Positions 11,501-23,500 of a stretch of 64,000 nt of DNA are shown here, in pieces. Source of the stretch: Asterias rubens (Eukaryota; Echinodermata; Asteroidea; Forcipulatida; Asteriidae); assembly GCF_902459465.1 (NCBI RefSeq), contig NC_047078.1, positions 4,984,333 through 5,048,332 of the forward strand, in the 5' to 3' direction. The notes beneath the pieces are model-generated. The model saw nothing but the letters and a program-made list of their open reading frames with translations. It was not told the DNA's origin and searched no databases. Each line of letters starts with the position of its first letter. The stretch's first letter is position 1. The position numbers were made by a program, and so were the translations under genes.

Positions 11501-11809
11501 GTTGAGCGGGGACAGGTTAACAATCTTTACGTCCAAGTATGTTAAAATTTTTAACAGGGTTGGTTGAATTGTGTGTAGACCACAGAAACAAATGACAGCT
11601 TCCATAAAAGCATTGATATATCATTGTTTTTATCATACCTTCAAAAGAGTTCATGTGATAAAATGATCATGCAGCATGCAGATATCGAATAAACTTCTTC
11701 TTCGTCTTCTTCTCCCTTTCTAGTGCAGCCTTCATGATTGAAGATAGTCGCACTGCCAGAAACACCTGAGCCAACCCCTTCTCTTAACAATAAGTGTGTA
11801 CTGGGGTAC

Positions 11810-12000
11810 ATTGGTTGATAGGTTTGTATAAAACCACACAAGACCTACAGCTTTACATCTATGTGCCATGCGAAGGATGAAGCACCGGTTAAGTGTCTTG
11901 CCTAAGGACACAAGTGTCACGACTTGGACTTGAACCCCCACTGATCAGATACACCAGAGCTTTAGTTTTATGCTCTCAACCGCTCAGCCACGACACCTCC
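11810..12000 (-). mobile_element. SINE fragment with tRNA-like end
   Basis: Contains CTTGCCTAAGGACACAAGTG, TTGAACCCCCACTGATCAGA and CTCAACCGCTCAGCCACGAC, the complement of a Leu/Ser-type tRNA-like head (GTGGCTGAGCGGTTGAGAGC). Sits just downstream of the XRCC1 stop codon. Confidence 0.6.
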
Positions 12001-12046
12001 TGGCCACCTCAGTGATCTACACTAAACTTGTTGAAGCAGACCAGAC

Positions 12047-15000
12047 TCAGCTCGGCACGATGACATACGGCTGATAGGGAACCTTCTTGGATTTCTCACA
12101 GCAATTGTAGATCCACTTTGGACGCACAAACGCCAGGCCAGGATGATCCGATAATGCCTGGAATATTATGAAAAGATAGATAGATACGTTTGTTCAATGT
12201 TGCAAAAAGTGTATAATACAGAGTAATATGGTCATAGTTATAGTAAATTTAAAAGAGATAAAAAAGTGTAACTTCAAACAAATTGCAACATCTAGGTCCG
12301 GGGAGAAGCACTGCTTTTGTTCCCTAGCCTATGAACAGACAGACCAAAAAGAACCACAGACATACATTAAAAATACAGGACAGAACTAACAGGTGTAAGA
12401 CAGAAAATAAAGCCATTAGGAAATTGCATTACAATGAATCAATGTTTAAAAGGAACACCATGATCACACACAAACAAACTGGCAATTTATAACCTGACAG
12501 ACTCCCTTTTTAAAAACTTGGTGTCTGTACCAACTGTTCTGAGTAACTTATTTTTATCTTAAGGATTCAAGTTGGTCTATGGAATGGGAATAATGGGAAC
12601 GGATTCAAAAGGGAGTAGTCTTTAGCTCTTTGTGAAATCCACCCATCATCAACTACATCATGCGTGGGGCAGCATGCTTCCGAGCAACAGTTAAATTTGG
12701 TTTACTTTTGTTACCCCTGACCCGCATGATTTGGTTTTTGTATCCCTTCTGGTTGTTGTTCCCATTTGGTTTTGCTCTCCTCCTGCATGCTCCGCCCTCA
12801 GCCGCCCTCTTGCAGTGTTTATTTTTTTATTTTTGTTTTGTTTTCTTATTCAAATAATTTATTTATTTAACTTAATTTAGTAATTTATTTAATTTAGTAT
12901 TTATTTTCCTTTCTTGCTTTTTTTATAACTGTTTTTCTGTTAAAAATTTTCTGTCTTGGGCTATTGTAGCTTTGGTTTGTTTGTATTAGTCGAATAAATA
13001 ATGATAACAACAATATTAATGACCTACCTTGTCAAAGTTATCATCCCAATCTGAGTTCGTTACAACAAAGATAACTTGGTCTGACATGTAGTCTTCCACA
13101 GTCCTAAAACAAACAAAGTATTTGCAATTACAATTTGAAGTTTCCTTTAAATTCCATCTTCTTCCTTAAAGACACTGGACACCTTTGGTAATTGTCAAAG
13201 ACCAGTCTTCTCACTTGGTGTATCTCAACATATGCACAAAATAACAAACCTGTGAAAATTTGAACTCAATTGGACGATGAAGTTGCATTAATAATGCAAG
13301 AAAAAGAGTGTGCATGAATATCTTTCCAATGAGCCAAACCAATAATACTTCGAAAGGATTCTACTTTTCAAACTAGTTTACCAACAGCTACAGTGCATCT
13401 GACCAAAGAAGTGTTTATGGTCATTATTCGTTTGAGTAGCTACCACACCAACCTTTGCCTCTTCCTTTACACATGCTCAATAAAACTCCACATAGAAAAT
13501 GAAACCGAGATCCCCCTAGCATCCCGCTGGGATCCCGCCAAATCCTGCCGGGATCCCGATAGATTTTTCAATAGCGCTTTCCCAACTCACTGTTTTGTAA
13601 CTGGCAAATTACACCTACCCTTCGAATGCTACAATAAGCCTTGTCAACTGCCTCCTCTCCTCTGCTTCAAACTTCCCGTAGAGGAAAAACACCTTCCCTT
13701 CAAAGAAGTCAGGCAGGTCAGGTACAGCAGTAGGCAACGGTGGAGAGACTGGAGGGTCTGGTGTCTCGCTGTCGGGTTCCTCATCAGTAGAACTATCATA
13801 GGGATCTGTAGAACTTGGCTTAGCTTTGACTTTCTTGTTTTCTTGTATCCTGATAACAACATAGTCAAACCAAAGGGGAAATGATAACAGTTCTGCTGGC
13901 AAAAACAAGTCTCAGTCAATGTTTTAATTTGTTAATTTTTGTGTTGATGTTGTAGGCCATGAAACCTGTGATATCACATGTTTACAAAAGAGCTTCATAT
14001 CGCCTGGACTTCATGCAGGCTCAATTTGTAAACACAGCTCAATTGAAGAAAACATTTCATAGAGATTGCATCATAATTTTAATCAACTGTTGATAATGAA
14101 GAAAGGGGCATATCTCAAAACTTGTTCAGCTCTTCTTTTAATAACTCTTGCGTTTATATGAAAATGTGACCAGTGTAGTATCTTGCCTGCCAGTAAAGGC
14201 CATAAAATGTATGAGGTCATTGTTTTTGTACACAATGAGTGCCAGGGTTGTAGCTATTTTTTTCAAATTCCACCAAGGGCGAGCGGATCAACCAAATTTG
14301 TAATTATGGGGCAATCATTGCTGAAGTGCAAGCTTAAGGCATAGTGCAAGGTTTCCAAACTGTTCATGTTGTGGGGGCCATGCAATATTTTGAATGGCCT
14401 TTTGACTGCGTTCATTCTCTGTGACATGTACATGTAATACTTCCTTATCATTAGCTGTGTCTCGGATCAATGGTAATGGACAATACTTTGATTTATTCTT
14501 TAGGGAAATCTGTGATGGGTGGGAGGCACAATGTGTCTTGCTCAGAGTGCTGGGCAGAAATTGCGGGTCCTGGGCGGGTTTGCCAAGCACCGCCCACCGT
14601 GGCTACAACAATGATTAGTACCACACCTTCTGACTTCATCCTCAGTATCACCTCCTGATGATATATCATCTTGAAAGGATGCTTTGGGGTTCAGGTTGTT
14701 CCCTCCATCCTCACTCTCAATGTCTGTTGTACTGCAGTCATCATCAACAGCAGCAGCTACTTCAGCGGGTACAGAATCAGCAGACCCAGTAGCAGCTTTG
14801 GTAGGGTCAGTCCTCTGTGATAAAACAGTGTTTGACAAACATGTTTTATTTGATAGAGAGCTTTGTTGAAGACTCTCAAATTAAATACCATCATATGAAG
14901 CGTTTCATGGCTGAGCACTCTAAAGCACCAGACTCAAGATCTAGTGAATAAGTCATCAGTGTGACGTGTGGGTTCGAATCCCCATCATGACTTGTGTCTT

Positions 15001-18000
15001 TGTGCAAGACACTTAACTATGAAAACTTATGTCCATCCAGCAGTAATTGGGCACATGAGAGGACAATCATGGTTTCTTGTGATTGAATCATCGTAAAGTG
15101 TAACCTTCTATAATTGTGTACACTTTGAACTTGCAAGAAAAACAGTTACGACTCTGTTGCTAATTTCTAAATGAGTGATGTCTTTAAAGGCAGTGGACAC
15201 TATTGGTAATTACTCACAATAATTATTAGCATAAAGCCTTACTTCGTAACGTGTAATGGGGAGAGGTTGAGAGTCTAAAAAAATGTGAGAAATGGCTCCC
15301 TCTGAAGTAACGTAGTTTTTCGAGAAAGAAGTAATTTTCCACGAATTTGATTTCGAGAATTCAGATTTAGAACTTGAGGTCTCAACATAAACCATCTAAA
15401 AGCACACAACTTTGTGTGACAAGGGTGTTTTTTCTTTCATTATTATCTCGCAATTTCAACGTCCAATTGAGTTCAAATTTTCACAGGTTTGTTATTTTAT
15501 GCATATGTTGAGATACACCAACTGTGAAGGCTAGTCTTTGACAATTACCATCAGTGTCCAGTGTCTTTAACTATGCCACACATACAAATAAAGCACCCAA
15601 TACACTGATTTGTTCGTAAATACAAAGGTCAAAAGTGGTTTGTGGAGGCTGAGCGGGTAAGAACACCAAACTCGGGCTCTGGCGTTTTTGATCAGGTTTG
15701 TCCTTTAGCAAGACACATAACTGTTAATGCTGTATTCTTCGGATTGGGCGTAATGCTGTAGGTCCAGTGCGTTGTGTAATTCACGTAAAAGAACCAAAGG
15801 CACTTATCGCAAAGAGAAGCGGTTCGCCCCTTTGTTCCTGGTCTGATTAGCAGCATATTGCGGCACGGCACCTTGTAAACATTACATGATGCTTACATGA
15901 TAAAATACTAAATACTTTGATATACCCCTAGGATTGCAATAAAGCGCCATATAAGAAGCCAGTATTATTAATATTGTTAAGAAAGTTTGAAAAAAGTCCC
16001 ACCTGATCAGCCATTGATGAAGCAGCAACTTCTTCCTTTTTATCCTCATCATCAGGTCGGCCATCTCTGGGTGTGTCTACTTTAGGCGTGGCAGTTTTAG
16101 ACGTGGCAGTTGCTTTATTAGGTGTGGCTTTCTTGGGTGGTGCTCTTCTCCTCTTGTTTGGTTCCCTGTCTTCTTCATCCTCAGTTTCACTTTCTTCCTC
16201 ATAGCTTGAGCTGTCATCGCTGGTGGACACCATATTGTACCTGCAAATTGTGAGTTCGACAGAAAGTTCAAAATTAAAGACTCTGTATCACGTTGAATGT
16301 TTTAAAATAGCTACTGCCTTTGCTTGTGTGTGATCTTCTTTAAAGGCACTGGACATCTTTGGTTAACTGTCAAAGACCAGTATTTTCACTCGGTGTATCC
16401 CAACGAATGCGTAAAAAAAAAAAATCTGTAAAAAATTTGACGCAATTTGGTCATTGAAGTTGCAAGAGAAAAATGAAAGAAAAAAACACCCTTGTTGCAC
16501 AAATTTGTGTGCTTTCAGACGCCTAAAAAAGGCTTCAGGCCTGAAGTCTTTTATTATTTGAGAGAGAAATATACCTCTTTCTCAAAAACTACGTTACTTC
16601 AGAGGCAGCCGTTTCTCATAATGTTTTTTAATATCAACAGCTCTCCATTGATGCAGCAGCCTGCACAAGTGGGGATACCTCGCGTCTCCGCTTTGTGGCT
16701 CCAGACTATGTGCCATGTGATAGCTGACTGCCCACTCTCTCACCTTGATGGTGGCATCGAATCCCTTCACCTGGCTGAGGGCCCAGCTGTAAACTGGCTT
16801 ACGGACTTCAGAATGAGATCAGGACCCAATTTCATAGAGCTGCTATTCCTTGATAAAAACAGGATTACCAACCAAATTTCCATTTGTTGCATATTACTTG
16901 TTACTGGTATTCAGCTGTTGTGTGCTCATACTGAAAATCATGTGGGAATATGGTTGGTATAATCCTGTTTTTATTGAGGCAGAAATTCCATGCTAAGCAA
17001 ATTGGTGTGCTTAGCAGCTCTATGAAATTGGGCCCAGTATAGCACACGACATCATCATCATTTCTTGTTACCAAGTAAGTTTTTCTGCTAACAACTATTT
17101 TGAATATATAATTACCAATAGTGTCCAGAGCCGAAATGAACAACTCACCTCCTCCACGGATGGACAGACTTCTTCTTGTAGGAGTCTAGTATCCAACCCT
17201 TGGTGACTATTTTGCCCTTGCCTTGTACTTGGTTAAACTTAGGTGTGTTGGCAAAGGCACAACTTGGATACAAAGAAAGAAAAAGAATCTAGTTAGTCTA
17301 GTTAAAGCAATCGCTCAACATCGGTAAACAGTATTGTCCAAAGGCCCACACTTCGTGTATTACAACTTATATATAAAATAACAAACCTGTGAAAATTAAG
17401 GCTCAATTGGTCATCGGAGTCGGGAGAAAATAACGGGAAAACCCACCCTTGTTTCTGCACGTTTCGCCGTGTCATGACATGTGTTTAAAACAAATCTGTT
17501 ATTCTCGATATCGAGAATTGATAATTGTTTTAAATGTTTTCTCAAAAAGTAAAGCATTTCATGGAATAGTATTTCAAGGGCAGTCTTTCACCATTACCTT
17601 CTGTACCAGGTGTAAGTTATTTGTAAATCTGTGAACTTTGAATTTTTGTTCTGTTCAGAAAGTGTCCAATGGCTTTAAAGGAGTTGTGTACTCGATAGAA
17701 AATGAGCGAATGGGTGAGATTTAGTGCTATTAGGAGAGCTCTATAGAGTGTTGAGGTGACCATTTTCTCGCACCTGTAAATTGATAGTGGCAAATAATTT
17801 CTTTAACTAATACCTTTTGGGTGATAACTGTGGAATCCTGATTCATACTGATCAATAAATATTTTGTATCGATAATAATAAGAATAATAATAATTACAAC
17901 TTCTTGTATTAAAGTGCATTCTTTACAATAATGTATAAAATGCGCTTTTCATACATGTACGTGTAAGTACCCTGGTCAATGGGCTTATACCTTAACATTC

Positions 18001-20492
18001 CTGTAATCTGTCTCAGCTCCCAGGAGAGTATACAGCCCCGAGCTGCCAAGGCGCTATGTGAAGGCTTTTGCAAAGACAATATCAACCTCTACCTTCCCAG
18101 GTACCCGTTTTCACCCCGAGGTGTTCAAATAATAGTAAAGCATCTTGCTCAAGCAAGGACTATAAGCGTCATGACCGAGATTTGAAACCACAATCAGAAG
18201 AGCGCTTAGCCAAGACATTGTTCCATTGTAATAAAATTCAGCAACAAGATGAATCTTTGACAACAGTTAACTTACACAAGATGTGTACATCCCTTCCCCC
18301 AATCCGGTTTGTATTTAGCGCCCATCGCCATTGCCTTGTCTCTAAGGTCACCTCGCAGGGGATTCTGGAAACCACTTAAGACGAACGTCACTCCCTCCAT
18401 TAACCTCTCAAAGGGCTTGGAGGATTTCTTCTTCCTTGATGTATCCTCATTGTCTGAAATAAAGGGAAAAAAACAATCAATATTCACAACAATATTCATC
18501 AAAAGAAGAAGGAAATTTGGCATCATGATTTATGCCTTTGGGATTTATCCATATTACTCTGTGGAAAATTGGCACTGTATACTCAGTACTTTCCCGAGCT
18601 CTGAGAAAAAAACATTACAGATATATTACTCGGATGGGATTCGAACCAACAACCTTTGCAGTTCTAGAGCAGTGTCTTACCAACTAGACAATCGAGATGG
18701 CGCGGTAGCTAGAGGCATTTTGAATCCTGTGTTCATCATCATCATTTAATACCATTATTCGATATACATGTAGACGTGCGTTTCGTGGACACTTCCTCCT
18801 CAAACTGTAATTGGGGCTTATTCCTGGACTCGCCACTATAACCTGTTCTCTTTTTATTCTCAGCTCAGCCGCCTCGCACTTCTACCAGCCTTTCATTTGA
18901 GAAGAAATCTCACTTTAAAAATATCCCGAACAGTTTATCGATAAGCATCTTCCTTACATCACATACGCAGATAACTTTTGAGGCGTGAACAAAACAGATC
19001 TATACCCTTTTCCCAAGGTTTCACTAAGAGCAACAATGAGATTGATGAAAAACTAAAAATCTCAGTCTCATTTTTCTGTCGGCAGAATACAAACCTCTAC
19101 TCTTCTTAGAGGGCGGGGCTGCAGTCTTCTTCTCCTCTCTATCAGCGTTGTTCCGTCTCGTCGCAGCATTCCGAGAGTCTCCTGGTCTCGATGACGGAGT
19201 AGAGTCCTCATCAGAGAGTCTCCTCTTCTGAGTCACCTTCTGGGGTCGGTCGCTGTGTTTGTCTGCTGGTTTAGGAGTGGAGTTGGTCGATGGTCTGACC
19301 TGGGGGAAAAATTACAATATTTTTTACCCTGGTATTGATTATGTCGGCCGCAGGCACAACTTCAACGAACCCAACTAACTCGGTTTGCGGTAACACTATA
19401 CGTATATCTCCTCGCTGTTAGATTATATTCTTTTGAGAACTTTTTTTTTTTTCTTTCTTTTTCTTTTTTAAGGAGTGCCCAATGAAAAAAAAAACAAGCA
19501 TAATATCCCATAGGGATAGCTAAGTGCTTATTTCAACAGACCATCCCACGATAAAAAACACGAAGAAAAGAAAGGGAAAAATGGTTATTGGACTATGCCT
19601 TACTCACTAGAAAGTGATGAGAGACACAACAACTAGCATCACCTGCAATCATAATTGCCGTAAAACAGGACGTTACTTAAGGTATTTATTGACTCTACAT
19701 TTGAATGCTTTATATTCTACTACTTCGGAGTAGATTTTTCGGAAATCGTGAGACTTCTCTACTACCGCTGAGTACATGTAGATGTATCGGAGTCCAAGCT
19801 TTGTTGTGGTCTTCACACCAGCACCACTCCTGAGGAACTGACATAGCTCCTTCTCTGTCTGACCTTCAGCCTCACCCCATCAGTTGGTCCCACCAGGTCC
19901 ATCCGTCTATAGGAAATCTTTTGTGATATCCGTGGTAACATGCCTTACTGGACACATGATCTCTCCAGTTGATACTACGCACCATCTTTAACATTTGTTT
20001 AAAAGTTGCCTGCTTGTCAAAAAAAAGAAGTAAGATGCCAGCCGCAGATGGTACATGTGACATTGAGCACTTTGCAAAATACGTTTCATGCAAGCGTTAG
20101 CCGAGGAATGAGGTGCTTGCTGGACTAACACTGTTACTATCTAGAACAGCATGCACTTTCTTATCACGGCTAATGCCCGTGTAAGAAGAAGTATTTGTGA
20201 AGTAGTCTATAGACCTTTATCATGCTGTCTCCAACCTGGTCATGTTCCTTGTATTGAATAACAATAATGGATGCTAATAATCATTATACAAATAGGAAAC
20301 AGACTATTTTGTTCATCCAGCCTCGGTTTTGTAACATTGATATGGAAGAAATTCAGGTGGCTGCACTATTTTAAAGGTCTATAGCATTTTGATTATAAAC
20401 AATAAATTTGCTGTGCTTGGCTACTTTTTGTGTTTTTTGTAGCTCTATAAAGTTGGACACAGAGTGGGTATACATACATGTACATACCTGGT

Positions 20493-20524
<32 letters not shown>

Positions 20525-23500
20525 GGTCCTGCTGCCATTGTCGATTGTGAGGTTGAAACTGAGGTTTTTAAGGATGCTGCAGCTAAAGTTGCTGCTGCCC
20601 GCACTGCTGCAGCACCTGCAAGTCAAGAAGAATTCCACAATAAAAATAGCATCAATGACTCGGAATCTACTCTTCATTTGTATGACTCTAATATATTAAA
20701 TGGCCCTGAGAAAAAGTCCAAGGTAACATCACCACTTATTTGTTCAAGTCGATACGACAGCCAGGGCTGCATGATCTTAGATGGTTAAGATGGTTCAGGC
20801 AAATCTTTGGTCTGATGAAGTAATACAAAGTTCAAGGCAAATTGATATTTGGTTTACCTAGTAACTTTCAATCATCATCATTCCAATTGTTTTGCTTCTG
20901 CAGCTCTTGTCACATGTTTGTTTGTATTTTTTTCTTTGATAAGATGATCTTTTTGTCAAGGGATTTGGCAAATTCCCACAAGGGGATAAAAAAGCAAAGC
21001 TTGCAACAGCCAATCACTCTCATACAAACATTGGTTTAAAGGCAGTGGACACTATTGGTAATTACTCAAAATAATTATTAGCATAAAACCTTTCTTGGTA
21101 ACGAGTAATGGGGAGAGGTTGATGATATAAAACATTGTGAGAAACGGCTCCCTCTGAAGTGCCATAGTTTTCGAGAAAGAAGTAATTTTCCTTGAATTTG
21201 ATTTTGAGACTTCAGATTTAGAACTTGAGGTCTCGAAATCAACCATCTAAACGCACACAACTTCGTGCAACAGGGGTGTTTTTTTTCTTTCATTATTATC
21301 TCGCAAGTTCGATGACCAATTGAGCTCAAATTTTCACAGGTTTGTTATTTTATGCATGTTGAGATACACCAACTGTGAAGGCTAGTCTTTGACAATTACC
21401 AATAGTGTCCAACGTCTTTAACGTCTATGATTATTACTTGCACAAATCAAGAAATTGTGATTCAGTAAATAGACGACAATACTTACTCTAGTCATTGTGA
21501 AAACAGCGGTTAGCTTGGGAGGATTCGAACCAACAACTGTGTGATTGCATATCTTGCAATCTAACCACTAGGCCGCAGTGACCCTGTATTAGGTGCTAAC
21601 GCCCACAAGTTATATACTAATAACAATAATAATTTGGGAGGCTAATCATCCTTACTCGCAGCTGTAAGCTGAATTGCGAAGGACGCGGCTACAACGTGTT
21701 CGAGAAGCAGACATGCAAGGGCGCCTTTGGCAGCCAGCCACATGAACCCATTATGACCACGGAGCACAGCCAGTGATCAAAAGTGTTTGATCTTTCCCGA
21801 GGGAGGAAAACCTGATGGTCTGAAAAACCCTTGTGGCACATTTTACCTGATGGATTAATATCACACCTGAGTCTTATCTAGCACACATATCTACCAGTAA
21901 GGTACTAAAAAGGCACTTGAACACCAAGAAACGTTTTTAAGAAAGAAACACCAGTTAGAGCAATGACTGACCAGTAAGTGGCGCTGGTTCCGTCTTTGGT
22001 ATGCTTCTCTGTTTAAAGAAACTTCCAGCCGTTAAACTTGTGGACTTGGTGTCCTCCTTCAGTCTGAACATTCCAAGTTTACTGGAACTCTACAAAAATA
22101 AACAAACATTGGAGCGATATATTAGTAGAGAGAGGGAAAATAACAACCATGTTGGAAAAGAATAGTTGGGCAACAGGTAGCCTCAACATCTGACGTCAAA
22201 CTTTGAAGCTCAAGATTACACCAGACACCAGCCTCAGATGAACTCCTTACAGTATAACTTTGACCCTGCATTCACTGCACACGGAGATTCACAGTCAATT
22301 CACACGTACATGTACACATACAAAGTGTTATGGTGAAAAGGTCAGAAAGAAATATTATCAAAAGTCTAATTTCAATCTTAGGCCTTGAATTCAAACAGGA
22401 ACATTTCAGAGTTTTCCCTCCATTTTCACTGTAGACTAGAAACATCCGACATTGTTTTAAAGCCATTGGACCCTTTCGGTAAACAGTATTGTCCCACAGT
22501 ATAAGGCCCACACTTTGTGTACCACAACTTCTATAAAAAATAACAAACCTGCAAAAATTTAGGCTCAATCGGTCAACGGAGTTGGGAGAAAATAACGGGA
22601 AAACCCACCCTTGTATCCGCACGTTTCGTCGTGTCATGACACGTGTTCAAAATTAATCCGTAATTCTCGTTATCGAGAATTGATATTGTTTTACTGTTTG
22701 CTCAAAAAGTAAAGCATTTCATGGAATAATATTTCAAGAGAAGTCTTTCACCACTACCTTCTGTAAACCCTGTAAGTTATTTGTAAATCTGTGGACTTTT
22801 TTTTTTTCTGTACCGAAAGGGTCCAATGACTTTAAATATTTACCTGTTGCTCCGATTGATTGGCTGATGAAGACACCTCAGTTTTTTCAGGCGGAGAGTG
22901 GAACTTGATAAAAGACAAGCCGTATGAACTCAACTGAAAAAAAAACCAAAAAAAAACACACACTGGATGGGCATAGTTTGTCAAAGTTAAACCTACCCGA
23001 GTACGGAGCTCTAAGCCCTCCTTGACACAACACAACACAAGGACAAATAAGGAAATGTTAACAAGCTTGATTATTACCTTATTAAAAGGCTGAGAGCAAA
23101 CAACTTTGGCTCGATCCCATTTCTTGTCTAAGACAGCTTTAGAGAGTTTCTCAGGACCAAACATGCGGACGCGGTTTGTGTTGATTCCATTCTTGCTATC
23201 CATGGGGCTCATGAATGACGATGTAACAAGTACCACCTAAACAACTCAGAAAGTGAAAATAGTATAGGTCTAGATGCATTTATAAATGACGAGTAAAACA
23301 GATGACGCAATAAACTCTATTACATGGTACATGTGCGACAACTTTTGTCTGCCCAGTTTCTTGATTTAAGAAGCACTGGTACACTTGTGGTTATCACTTA
23401 AAATAATTGTTAGCATAAAAGAGGAACAAAAAATGGAGAGCAGCTGATAGTATAAAACATTGTGAGAAACAGCTTGCACTGCAGAAACGTCGTAGTTTTT

